Shown here one piece after another: positions 54,701 through 61,161 of a stretch of 64,000 nt of DNA (position 1 is its first letter; the number at the start of each line of letters is the position of its first letter). Below the pieces are notes generated by a model. The model made no database searches. It saw nothing but the letters and a program-made list of their open reading frames with translations, and was not told where the DNA came from. This DNA comes from an uncultured Bacteroidia bacterium (GTDB taxonomy: Bacteria; Bacteroidota; Bacteroidia; NS11-12g; UBA9320): contig CAJQIC010000017.1 in NCBI GenBank assembly GCA_905478335.1, positions 1 through 64,000 of the forward strand, given 5' to 3'. The position numbers and the translations under genes were made by a program.

Positions 54701-57216
54701 GGAATTTCGGTGACGGATCAACGTCAACTGCAACAAATCCAAGCCATACCTACAGTTCTTCAGGAAACTACACGGTAACTGTAACGGCTACGGCTAATGG
54801 ATGCTCAAATTCATATACCACCACTGTGGTTGTGAATGATATTCCAACAGCAGACTTTACAACGGCTAATGTTTGTGTAGGAACGGCAATGAGCTTCTCT
54901 AATTATTCAGGTGGTGCAACTAAGTACTCTTGGAATTTTGGAGACGGAAGTACTGCTTCAACAGCAACTAACCCATCACACACCTATACAAGTTCTGGTA
55001 CTTTCACGGTAACACTTACTGCTGAAAATGCTGCTGGTTGTACAGATACTAAATCGGTTAGTGTAACTGTGTTTGGAACTCCAACAGCTGATTTCTCTGC
55101 GAGCAATGCTTGTGCGGGTACAGCAGTTTCGTTTACAAACAATAGTAGTACTGGATCTTACCTATGGAACTTTGGTGATGGTGGTGCAAGTACAGCAACA
55201 ACACCAAGTCATACATACAAGGCTGCAGGTACATACACGGTTATGTTAACTGTGAAAAACAGCAATGGATGTGAGTCATCGACGTCAAGTCAAATCACAA
55301 TTCATGCGCTACCTAAAACGGCGTTTGCAACTGCTTCAGGTTGTGAGAAAGCTGGTATCCAGTTTACGAACAATACGGCAGGAACAAATACTTATGCTTG
55401 GACATTCGGCGACGGAGGAACAAGTGCTGCGAAGAATCCAAACCATACGTACAACTCGTCAGGAACCTTTAACGTAACGTTAATAGCAACTAACGGTAAC
55501 GGATGTTCAATGGAGGCTAAGCAAGCGGTTGTTGTATCACCGCAACCTACGGTAGCCTTTACGGCTAACTCTCCTTGTGAGGGCAGTGCAGCTGCATTCA
55601 GCAACACATCAACTAGAGGTGCGAATAGCTGGACATTAGGAGATGGCGCAACAAGTCGTTTGTTAAACCCAAGTCATACCTATGCAAGTGCAGGTAAGTA
55701 TTCTGTTCAATTGACAGTTACAACTGCTGCAGGGTGTACTAACTCAATGACTAGTAGTGTGACAGTTAATCCTAACCCAGTAGCTTCGTTTAGTTCGAAA
55801 GCACTGTGTACTGGACCTAACGTAGACTTTACCAACACAAGTTCAATTGGTGGTGGATCTATTGCTAATAGTAATTGGAATTATGGTGATGCCTCTACAG
55901 GCACGTCAAATTCTCATACGTATGCGAAATCAGGTGTGTATAACGTAACATTAACGGTTACGTCTGACAGAGGTTGTATGACTTCTACTACATCTCCAGT
56001 TGCGGTTTACGAAGCACCATTGGCTAAGTTTAGCACGAATGATGTTTGTTTAGGAGTGTCTGCTAGCTTTACGAATGAAAGTTCAAATGCAAGTAGCTCA
56101 GCTTGGAAATTTGGTGACGGAAATACAAGCAACGTAACAAATCCAACACATACATATGGTTCGGCTTCAACCTATACTGTTGAGTTAACCGCGATGAATC
56201 CATTAGGATGTTCAAACGTGGTTACAGGAAGTATTAAAGTAAGTACAAACCCAACTGCAGACTTTAACGCGCCTGCAGGCTGTGAAGGAGCAGCAACCAT
56301 GTTTACAAATGCATCTACTGGTGCTAATGCATATAGCTGGAACTTTGGAGATGGTAGCTTAAGCAACCAAGAAAGTCCATCACATACATTTGCTTCTAGT
56401 GGAAATAAAAATGTAACGTTAATGGTTCGTACCAATGATGGTTGTTCTGATGAGGTAACTAAAATGGTTGTTATCAATACAAGTCCAACGGCAGCATTTA
56501 CTGCAGTAGGAAATTGTTTAGGTGACGAAACAATGTTCTCAAATACTTCACAAAACGGTACTTCATTTGCTTGGAGCTTCGGCGACGGTAATACAAGTAA
56601 TAATGCAAACCCATCAAACACGTATAGCGCAACTGGCGATTACAGAGTATTGTTAATTGCAAGCAATGCGAATTGTGTTGATTCAACAGAACAATTGGTT
56701 CCTGTTAATCCAATTCCAAATAGTGACTTTACACATACTACTAGTGGAAGAGAAGTAACATTCTCTCCAATTGAGTTGGGTGGAACAAGTTACAGCTGGA
56801 ATTTTGCTGATGGCAATACCTCTACTTCAATCGCACCAGTTCATCGTTATTCAAGTGCTGTGGTTCAAACATTCAATGTTTGTTTAACCTTAACAGACAA
56901 AGCAGGTTGTACCTCAGAGAAGTGTAACGATGTTAATGTTGATCTGGTTGGTGTTAATGACGTGACATCTGAAAATGGTGTTAATGTTTATCCTAACCCG
57001 AACAAAGGTGCATTTGTGGTAACAATGGCAGAAATAAATGGTGATATAAACATCGCACTTTATGATACAAAAGGCGTTCTTGTAACAGTAGTTGATACTA
57101 CTAAACCGTCAACTCAATTTAATATTGATGTTACAGGAGTTGCTGAAGGCGTATACTTCGTTCAAATTAAGAATGGAGATTACACTTCTACACAACGGGT
57201 GGTTATTACTAAATGA
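45748..57216 (+). CDS. Giant T9SS-exported PKD-repeat surface protein
   Basis: A protein of 3822 residues. A signal peptide (about 1-24, LLAIGVIILLIPSEVSAQ) leads to an N-terminal sandwich region (to about 260). Three blocks of parallel beta-helix repeats follow (near 375-790, 930-1350, 1480-1910), each opening with a TVG-TSGDF-like strand and separated by CARDB-like modules. One PKD module (about 2030-2110), three Ig-like modules containing YQWQSS or YQWESS (about 2110-2390), and seventeen more PKD modules (about 2390-3730) follow; 16 of the 18 PKD modules have a conserved cysteine pair. The end is a T9SS type A sorting domain: VNVYPNPNKGAFVV, then GVYFVQIKNGDYTSTQRVVI. It is probably an adhesin or gliding/matrix protein anchored outside the cell. 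No catalytic domain is visible. Confidence 0.93.
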   Translation: MKKFYSFLLAIGVIILLIPSEVSAQTYTYDQSKSSLNVGNPGTLRGTAYDYTTTGGTIIHRGNSGPNGSTGSYNSTNYWSVARAIPFPFKFYGATVDSFCVSKNGLLTFSTNVAGTAVNTALNSNSALPNTNLPDSTIAYFWESMGTNISSRDYIYSIPYGSTGNRQLWILNYSWKLGNSSYAYFAVVLDEKTNDIYVVDMNYFYSSSALTMTVGTQLSSTSAVQVNSGLNSSAGSPNIIFGSGGSVHSNNEYYIFEEKLLVTDDMSVVEMDNPSGAICSTSDSIKVKVKNEGTNAVTDFDVEWSVNGTSQSTYSYSGSLASGASTTVNLGSYTYGTSTSTFNFQFRTDDPNGNTDKNLANDTVKKTLKKGLSGSYTVGTSSSNYATMAAAMADLKASGVCGPVTMNIAKGTYTGQVALEGDISGASSANTITFKSATGKQADVIFAYSSTGTSKLTTFLLKNTSYIIMRDVTFEAKGTSYGWPTQVWSASNISFINCHFKCKYIGTSSYNNNLVINGSATSYSTGSLNHDITVDSCTFTNGGYAACSSYGSGTASFSNGLTFTNNTLINSGYYGLRIYYQGAPQISNNHITMRSGAWCGIYMYYVKSTSTVPVRINRNQVYKSSYYGIYMSSCDNSSSQQGELYNNIIGNFSGAPTYYGIYNFSSDYWRVYHNTVDVRASSSSTIRACYYTSVSYSDIRNNIFSIQSSASSSSHYALYNTSSPSTNRKCDHNVYYNPNGTYLIYSGGSRTASVLNSYSTAGDGNSINKMPPFKSASDAHLSDGCFDKVDALMGVSEDIDGDSRDPVFPHPGADEVVLSSNDVGVVSIESPSGTVSSGTQTVRVIVRNYGSNSVSGYNVSYKVAGGSSVTQAVSGTLASCSNDTITFTTTFSHTVGCTNLNAWTSAPNTTTDGNVSNDTATSSFGVAMSGTFTVGGTSGDFSTFGEAVDALNCAGISGAVVFNVVSGTYTEQVNLGSYTGSSSTNTITFQSASSNTTKPVLRFATTSATNNGVLNFSGSSNIIFKGIHVKQTATTSTSMNYCAVVTMAGSNSSLTIEDCKLEGITPTYTYYNYSSIIYDGTGTGNMSNDIIIKNNELIKGSYSIYTFGGNTGTLQRGWVITGNTISGFVNYSLYCYYLTGLEISNNTITSSLSTGIYARYCDGAMKITNNRITGVTSGYGIYMYYCDATSGSPALVANNTIQVGNGYSYVRGMYVQYCKYQKILHNTVVNNTTYASTTYGAGYFYFTSSYPGNELKNNIFVANNGGYSVYLYYSGTNHYFAALDYNIYYSTATGSHIYAGGNYSSVAAYKSAKSGKDPNSFEEKPPFKSSSDLHLADGCFTKVPSVSDVTTDMDGATRNTTSTHPGADEVETGALDAGVTEILSPKGIVSSGSQTVEVVVKNFGTTTISTLTVSYTVGTTTNSQTFGVSLAGCTADTLTFTTGYNHTGGCASISAKTSDPNALTDAVPSNDEGPSQSFGVSVSGTFTVGGTSGDFSSLSDAIENLLCAGISGPVTLNVVSGTYNERVSLLPISGMSSTNTVTIQSHPSNTSMPIVQSDNGGLTNNVILFNGSSYFTIDGIHFKANNATYNRVVEMQGSNSNITIKNCKLESQTVFTTSSNSYIIYDRTGSANMSNNIKIMNNTLTGGSYAIYNFGGGTSSTDLQDGWVISGNTVTGFAYMGVYNLYNKNLILTNNTITTKSTYSTNLYGTYFRYCDGAMVISGNHVDIDRGGYGMYMYYCDATSTSPAVISNNYLRIGNGTSWSRGVFAYYGSYQNWYNNTFRSFSSSSYSSSNSYATMRLYYTSNTSIFRNNIVSNYGGGYALYFYNPTYVKSDYNNIHSTSTGSHIYAAGTYSSLSAYQTAKGTDLNSFDKDPKFSSSPVYQPNQEEFFNAGDSTGLTVDIDSNSRPAAMSTIGALEINPDLNIISVAGDSACGTMNSASTVTVTFKNEGDIIQQMASFNVSLDTFAAVPVTITGPFAKGMTYTRTLPVTLDLSGTSANVITVSHTGGDVDASDNSASTSVPYWAYPVSSFTQADSCLGDAMSFTNTSTVATGSIASTDWMFGDGGTAATTNPTHTYASNGTYTVTIMSESNVGCRDTVTQSINVLTALAAGTISSASTICYNAAPSMLTSTAAASGSAGAYQYQWQSSTDNVTFSDISGATGADYTSGSLTTTTYFRRAVTTDVGCGPSYTGSLKITVYNKLAGAVIGSDQNICFNTIPGTISQGASATGGDGTWTYQWESSSNGTSWSSVAGATATSYSPGVLTSTTYYRLMSIGGSGCGSVASNAVKILVYNDLYAGLVGNDQSVCPQSPASTMNGTTNPSGGDNSYTYQWQSSPDNTTWSDISGATSASFTSTTGLTSTTFYRRNVTSGSGCGTKPTNTVKITIAPLPKSSFIVANHCFNDVMPVTNNSTVATGSLTRFAWDFGNGNTSTVRVPAYVYATSGIKTVKLKVTSNIGCVDSSSSTVNVSNVPTPAFTKVFDCVKEEVLFKNATSVNCGKISAFAWDFGDGSTSTTQNPTHKYAATGTYSVKFKIFLPGGFIDSVTRSVTIAKKGVSGFTANDECFGDSVRFINASTNAASYTWDFDDKTSSTVENPVHFYRVAQSYDVTLIAKDGNECDDTTTKKVTVKVKPSVYFSKDDRCVNTGKPFNNGTLYAHSYAWTFGDGGTSNSAAKALTHIYTSAGTFDVKLVAYNNNGCRDSFETKVVSFPNPVAAFSLSNLCTGQAVSATNSSTSNHGNHWDMGDGATFTTKTPTYKYNKAGTYLVTLTVESDKGCKDTTRSNVTVYDTPKADFTATSVCAGGTTTFTNTSTGGSGTKTYAWNFGDGNTSSAKNPTHSYSAAGSYSVTLTTTGQGNCSGMVTKSIQVYKAPTVSVSVSDVCVGTASYFTSTTTGASTYDWDFGDGNSSTAQSPRHTYAKAGTYNVKLTAKSSYGCSTVETTTATVNDLPTAGFNNSTVCLGNATTFANTTSISSGTLSYAWNFGDGSTSTATNPSHTYSSSGNYTVTVTATANGCSNSYTTTVVVNDIPTADFTTANVCVGTAMSFSNYSGGATKYSWNFGDGSTASTATNPSHTYTSSGTFTVTLTAENAAGCTDTKSVSVTVFGTPTADFSASNACAGTAVSFTNNSSTGSYLWNFGDGGASTATTPSHTYKAAGTYTVMLTVKNSNGCESSTSSQITIHALPKTAFATASGCEKAGIQFTNNTAGTNTYAWTFGDGGTSAAKNPNHTYNSSGTFNVTLIATNGNGCSMEAKQAVVVSPQPTVAFTANSPCEGSAAAFSNTSTRGANSWTLGDGATSRLLNPSHTYASAGKYSVQLTVTTAAGCTNSMTSSVTVNPNPVASFSSKALCTGPNVDFTNTSSIGGGSIANSNWNYGDASTGTSNSHTYAKSGVYNVTLTVTSDRGCMTSTTSPVAVYEAPLAKFSTNDVCLGVSASFTNESSNASSSAWKFGDGNTSNVTNPTHTYGSASTYTVELTAMNPLGCSNVVTGSIKVSTNPTADFNAPAGCEGAATMFTNASTGANAYSWNFGDGSLSNQESPSHTFASSGNKNVTLMVRTNDGCSDEVTKMVVINTSPTAAFTAVGNCLGDETMFSNTSQNGTSFAWSFGDGNTSNNANPSNTYSATGDYRVLLIASNANCVDSTEQLVPVNPIPNSDFTHTTSGREVTFSPIELGGTSYSWNFADGNTSTSIAPVHRYSSAVVQTFNVCLTLTDKAGCTSEKCNDVNVDLVGVNDVTSENGVNVYPNPNKGAFVVTMAEINGDINIALYDTKGVLVTVVDTTKPSTQFNIDVTGVAEGVYFVQIKNGDYTSTQRVVITK
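46870..51490 (+). repeat. Three in-frame beta-helix blocks within the giant gene
   Basis: Coding segments at about 46870-48120, 48535-49800 and 50190-51490 encode similar blocks. Blocks 2 and 3 begin almost identically (GTFTVGGTSGDFS), have CAGISG-VFNVVSGTYNE-like second strands, and share repeated NNTI turns. Each is followed by a segment with an HPGADE-like or GALE closing strand. They look like old internal duplications. Confidence 0.75.
51835..56940 (+). repeat. PKD and Ig-like repeat array within the giant gene
   Basis: Eighteen PKD modules of about 75-80 residues (W-FGDG-T-NPTHTY core) are interrupted after the first by three Ig-like modules (52080-52920). The modules are similar but not identical in DNA, which argues for long-standing duplication and not very recent amplification. 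Confidence 0.85.
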
Positions 57217-57264
57217 TAAGACGATAACTCGTTAAATCACATAATAACTAAATCTTGTTCTAAC

Positions 57265-57290
57265 AAGGGGTCGGCAACGACCCCTTTTTT
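57265..57290 (+). terminator. Terminator of the giant gene
   Basis: AAGGGGTCG (57265-57273) pairs with CGACCCCTT (57278-57286) over 9 bp with a GCAA loop, then a T-run. It is 48 nt after the stop codon. Confidence 0.88.
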
Positions 57291-57304
57291 TATTTACTTC
57301 TGGA

Positions 57305-57312
57305 TACATTTG
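57305..57312 (+). promoter_or_regulatory. -7 box of the small membrane protein gene
   Basis: TACATTTG matches TAnnTTTG and is 8 nt before ATG 57321. Since the giant gene's terminator lies just upstream, this gene needs its own promoter. Confidence 0.55.
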
Positions 57313-57320
57313 CGACTCGA

Positions 57321-57668
57321 ATGGAGTTTGTGAAAAACAAGTGGCGGTTTATTGTTGAATTTGTCATGATGTCAGTGGCCGTTGGGCTATCTTGCTATTA
57401 TGTATCGGAGTTTGGTTGGCCCAGTAATGGTATTATTTCCGTGTACGTAGCTTGGCTGATTTACTTTTTTGTCCAACTAAAGGTCAAATTAGGGTTAACC
57501 TTACCCTTCGCGTTTATAGTAGTTTGGATGATTTTGGCCATACAAGACTGGAACGACAACCAAGCTATAAAGTCCTTTAATGTTGAAGATTATTACTTGG
57601 CCATTGCCTATGTGATGCATGCGTTAAACGGGGCAATAATTTATTTTGAAAATAAAATGAGATGGTAG
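57321..57668 (+). CDS. Small integral membrane protein, unknown
   Basis: A protein of 115 residues with about four hydrophobic segments (about 10-28, 36-54, 58-72, 88-107) and no signal peptide. I do not recognise a family. It starts 8 nt after a TACATTTG box and lies between the terminator of the giant gene and the serine hydrolase gene, 40 nt ahead of the latter. Confidence 0.65.
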   Translation: MEFVKNKWRFIVEFVMMSVAVGLSCYYVSEFGWPSNGIISVYVAWLIYFFVQLKVKLGLTLPFAFIVVWMILAIQDWNDNQAIKSFNVEDYYLAIAYVMHALNGAIIYFENKMRW

Positions 57669-57708
57669 GCATCACAACTTTAGGTGCCTTGCCGTTGTTA
57701 ATACGTAT

Positions 57709-58869
57709 ATGAAGAAACTATTAAAGCGTTTGGCGATTGGTGTTATAGGACTTGTTGCTGCAGTTGTATTGTTTATTGTCATTTCTGGCAATCACTACAT
57801 GTTTTTTATGATTCGACACACCATTTTAGAAGGTAGGATGGGCCCAACGATTGACGAACACGTGTATTATGACAATAGAGTGGTTGAGGCCTCAGAATCA
57901 CCTATTGAGTGGCCGTTAGGGCAAAGTTATGCTGCAAACCAATTGGCTGAAGATGAGGAAGCCTATCATACCAAATATGAGACAAAGGCTTATGTAGTGA
58001 TCCACAAAGGAAAATTAATCTATGAAAAGTATTGGGATGGATATTCCGATACCTCTAAAACCAACTCTTGGTCGATGGCAAAAAGTATGTGTAGCCATTT
58101 AATCGGTTGTGCTATTAAAGATGGAGACATAGACAATATCGATCAGAAAATATCAGAATTTTTACCTGAATTTAAAGATGACACCATAACAACTTTACGG
58201 CATGTTTTGACCATGAGTACTGGGTATGATTGGTATGAAAGTTACCAGAATCCATTTGGTTTTACAGCACGGTCTTTATACGGTAATGATTCGCGTAAGC
58301 TGCTAAAACGATATGAAATTGCTGATGAGACCGGAAAGATATTTAATTACAAGTCTGCCAATTCTCAATTGTTAGGTCTAATTATAAATTCCGCTACAGG
58401 TAAAACGCTTAGCGCATATGCCAGTGAAAAATTATGGCAACCGATTGGTGCTAAGGAAAACGCGTTGTGGAGCTTGGATCACGAAGGGGGAGACGAGTTG
58501 GCTTATTGCTGCTTTAATACCAATGCCCGAGATTATGCCAAGTTTGGCTACCTATACCTTAATGAAGGTGTGGTAGGAGAAGATACATTAATTCCGAATT
58601 GGTATTTCAAAGAAGCGACAACACCTGCTCCATTAATAGATAAAATAGGTGGCCCTAATAAACGTTACGGCTATCAGTGGTGGTGCACAAGCTACGAAGG
58701 CGAATCGTTCTTCTATGCACATGGGATTGATGGTCAATATATCTTGATACTTCCTGATAGTGATCTTGTGGTGGTTAGATTGGGTCAAACACGGCCACAT
58801 ATTCGCCAGAAAGGCCACCCCATAGATATTTACGAATATCTAAGGATGGCCAAAAACATGATTGGTTAG
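57709..58869 (+). CDS. Serine hydrolase of the beta-lactamase class C / D-aminopeptidase family
   Basis: A protein of 386 residues with an N-terminal membrane segment (about 8-27) placing the enzyme outside the inner membrane. The SxxK nucleophile motif is SWSMAKSM (S122, K125), the second motif is FNYKSANSQLLG with Tyr214, and the third is YAHGIDGQYI near 327-336 (HxG-like). The family includes esterases, peptidases and penicillin-binding-like proteins; specificity is unknown, and resistance to beta-lactams should not be assumed. It converges with the next gene at a distance of 8 nt. Confidence 0.88.
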   Translation: MKKLLKRLAIGVIGLVAAVVLFIVISGNHYMFFMIRHTILEGRMGPTIDEHVYYDNRVVEASESPIEWPLGQSYAANQLAEDEEAYHTKYETKAYVVIHKGKLIYEKYWDGYSDTSKTNSWSMAKSMCSHLIGCAIKDGDIDNIDQKISEFLPEFKDDTITTLRHVLTMSTGYDWYESYQNPFGFTARSLYGNDSRKLLKRYEIADETGKIFNYKSANSQLLGLIINSATGKTLSAYASEKLWQPIGAKENALWSLDHEGGDELAYCCFNTNARDYAKFGYLYLNEGVVGEDTLIPNWYFKEATTPAPLIDKIGGPNKRYGYQWWCTSYEGESFFYAHGIDGQYILILPDSDLVVVRLGQTRPHIRQKGHPIDIYEYLRMAKNMIG

Positions 58870-58877
58870 TTTGATTT

Positions 58878-59972
58878 TTATCTTCTGAAGTTATAACCAA
58901 TCGACACACCATACCGGTAGTCATCTTTGTTCGGTACGAAAAAGAAGTTTACCGGAATGTTCATGGTGCCAGCCTGAAACGATTTGCCAATTGCGAAAGC
59001 TAGATTGGCTTGTATGGTGGCGCTCCCTCTGCTGTCAAGCTGACCTTCTAATGGTAGGTTGTTAATGTTCTCTTTGTCCTGAGAACGGTACCAACTTCCA
59101 TCTTCAAAATATTTGTTCTCTTTTTTGGTGATGTTGAACGTGGGGCCAAAAGCGAATTCAAGTCCAGTACGCGCGTTACGCAAGCCGTTTAAGACGCTTA
59201 GTGATGGCAAGAATAGGCCTTGATCTAATCCGCTGATTTGTGGTATTATTTCTATAATCCCTTGACATGATCCTCCGTGCAGATACTGCTGCTCAAATTG
59301 ATACCCAACATTTATAAAACCAGGACGCATGTTATATCCGCCATTCATCTTAGACGCTTTAAGAATATCTGCTGAAGGCCCGGTAAACACCGTATAACCT
59401 AAACGTGGGCCCGATAAGTTTAGTGATTGCTGGTAGTTTGGCAGTCTGCCTGAAGACGACAGTGTTTCGTCAGTTAAACTTAACAACTCGTTTTTGTCGT
59501 GTGGGATGTTTAGTAGTTTCTGAAGCGTAAGCTTTAACATAAACTCTGCTTCATCAGGCAGGTTTAGAAAATCCATCTTGGCTGTTTTGTTTGCCACTCG
59601 AGGATCTTTATTAATCATTTTTGAAATGACATAAATGCGGCCAGCAATTTGTTTTATTTCCGTGGTAATAGCCCATTCGATTCCGGTGCGCTGGCACATC
59701 TTACGTAAACAAATGTCATCACAAATTAGGTTCTGAGATTTGATGGTGTCCAAAATGAGTGCAGCACGTTTGTCGTTAACTACATTATAATCGTTTGCAT
59801 AAAATTGCATGTAATTATATGTGAAGCTTTCAAGTTTGACATTAGACTGATTGGTTAAGTTGGTTTGTACACTAGTCACAATTAATCCTGGATTCTGTGC
59901 GTAGGTGCAAATGCTTGTGATAATAAGCAAGGCGATTGTTGTTAATTTTTGTTTCATGTTTTTTTTCTTCAA
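58878..59972 (-). CDS. Secreted protein of unknown function with C-terminal barrel-like region
   Basis: A protein of 364 residues with a signal peptide (to about residue 25, ALLIITSICTYAQ). Residues about 35-165 have CDDICLRKMCQRTGIEWAIT and a KQIAGRIYVISKMI strand, which recalls the TolB N-terminal-like domains that sense or pool lipoprotein properties. The C-terminal half has alternating strands ending GVSIGYNFRR. An internal ATG (59957, MKQKLT) is an alternative start. It is divergent from the HTH regulator over a 148-nt spacer with dyads. Confidence 0.6.
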   Translation of the reverse strand: MKKKNMKQKLTTIALLIITSICTYAQNPGLIVTSVQTNLTNQSNVKLESFTYNYMQFYANDYNVVNDKRAALILDTIKSQNLICDDICLRKMCQRTGIEWAITTEIKQIAGRIYVISKMINKDPRVANKTAKMDFLNLPDEAEFMLKLTLQKLLNIPHDKNELLSLTDETLSSSGRLPNYQQSLNLSGPRLGYTVFTGPSADILKASKMNGGYNMRPGFINVGYQFEQQYLHGGSCQGIIEIIPQISGLDQGLFLPSLSVLNGLRNARTGLEFAFGPTFNITKKENKYFEDGSWYRSQDKENINNLPLEGQLDSRGSATIQANLAFAIGKSFQAGTMNIPVNFFFVPNKDDYRYGVSIGYNFRR

Positions 59973-60001
59973 AGGTGGGGGTGGGTACGCTCAGTCTTTT
60001 T

Positions 60002-60095
60002 GCAAATTTGCGTTTGATGCAGTTTTATTTTAGTATTTTGCATATCGTATTGCGAATTGGCGCCCTTTTGATTCAATTAGTTGCGTAAAACGCAA
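60002..60095. promoter_or_regulatory. TTGCG half-site cluster and dyad operator
   Basis: In the divergent spacer, a 15-nt dyad TTGCGT-AAA-ACGCAA (60081-60095) lies 25 nt before the regulator's ATG. Further TTGCG half-sites lie at 60008-60013 and 60050-60055, and the palindrome GCAAATTTGC at 60002-60011. These look like sites for a dimeric HTH protein, possibly the regulator itself. Confidence 0.55.
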
Positions 60096-60120
60096 TTTGT
60101 GATACTTTAAAATGTGAAAT

Positions 60121-61113
60121 ATGCAAAGTAATGCACGGAAGTCTCACCAAACTCGGTTTGTTGAATATCTCAAATCCAGCATAGCAAATCATAAATTGTT
60201 AGCAATAGAGTTGGCTGAAATGTTATCTATTTCAAAGGATAGTGCTTACAGAAGGTTACGTAATGAAACACCTCTAACCATTGACGAGGCAATGATTATT
60301 TGTGATAGATTTAAAATAGATCTTACACTTTTTTTCGAATACAAGTACCAGACGATTCCTTTTAAGTTCAATAAGCTATATAGCGGAAATAAAGACTTAA
60401 GTTCCTATTTGGATGGCATTAATGAGATGATGGACGCTGGTTTGGCTAGTAACGCTAAGGTTACTTTCGCTGCTGAAGATATCCCAGTGTTTCACCATTT
60501 TGCCTATCCCAATTTGGCGGGGTTTAAAATGTTTTACTGGCAAAAAGCAGTTCTAAACGATGACAGTTTAATTGGGCACCAATACAGCTTGGATGAGATG
60601 CATCCTGACTTATTGGAGAAGGCGTCTAGGATTGTAACAAAGTACAATCAACTGATTAGTGAAGAGATTTGGACCGTTGATTCAATCCACTCTACCTTAA
60701 GTCAGATATTATATTTCGCAGAGTCTGGTCAGTTTACGTCAACCGAGTATGCGTTAGAAGTTTTGAGCGATGTCAAAATCATGGTGGAAGACTTGATGAA
60801 GAAGGCTGAAAGGAGCTCGAAAACCCTTGATGAGGCAAAAAACTTTGTCTTATACAATAGCGAGGTGCGTATTGGGAATAATTCCATTCTACTTCAAACG
60901 GATACTGCGTCTCGTGTTTTTATTAGTCACAACACGTTTAATTCCATTAGTACAGACAATGAGAGTTTTTGTGATGAGACGGCATTGTGGATGCAGAACT
61001 TAATTCGTAAGTCAACACCTATTAATGACGTCAGCGAAAAGCATCGATTCCAGTTTTTTAGATCCTTATTTGAGAAAATTGATGAGGCCAAACAAAAAGT
61101 GTTGCTTGCGTAA
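60121..61113 (+). CDS. HTH-domain transcriptional regulator (BetR-like)
   Basis: A protein of 330 residues. The N-terminal HTH (about residues 10-65, LLAIELAEMLSISKDSAYRR then LTIDEAMIICDRFKIDLTLF) is of the Cro/C1-BetR type common in Bacteroidota. The remaining 260 residues form a large, probably ligand-binding or dimerising, helical region without a known signature. A dyad is found just before the start, consistent with autoregulation and control of the divergent secreted-protein gene. The antiporter gene follows 48 nt downstream. Confidence 0.78.
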   Translation: MQSNARKSHQTRFVEYLKSSIANHKLLAIELAEMLSISKDSAYRRLRNETPLTIDEAMIICDRFKIDLTLFFEYKYQTIPFKFNKLYSGNKDLSSYLDGINEMMDAGLASNAKVTFAAEDIPVFHHFAYPNLAGFKMFYWQKAVLNDDSLIGHQYSLDEMHPDLLEKASRIVTKYNQLISEEIWTVDSIHSTLSQILYFAESGQFTSTEYALEVLSDVKIMVEDLMKKAERSSKTLDEAKNFVLYNSEVRIGNNSILLQTDTASRVFISHNTFNSISTDNESFCDETALWMQNLIRKSTPINDVSEKHRFQFFRSLFEKIDEAKQKVLLA

Positions 61114-61161
61114 TGCACAAAATGAGTTTGATTATGTTATGATTTATAGCAAATTTGTTTT

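Noticed and set aside
56172-56621. A 149-codon open frame antisense to the PKD array, and similar ones at 53076-53477 and 53661-53846
   Set aside because: They mirror the periodic codon pattern of the PKD repeats, recur at the same place in successive modules, and have no start context or homology signature. They are shadows of the giant gene.
57709-58869. Serine hydrolase considered as a beta-lactam resistance gene
   Set aside because: SxxK and Tyr motifs fit the wide class C-like hydrolase family, and nothing specific to a true AmpC is visible.
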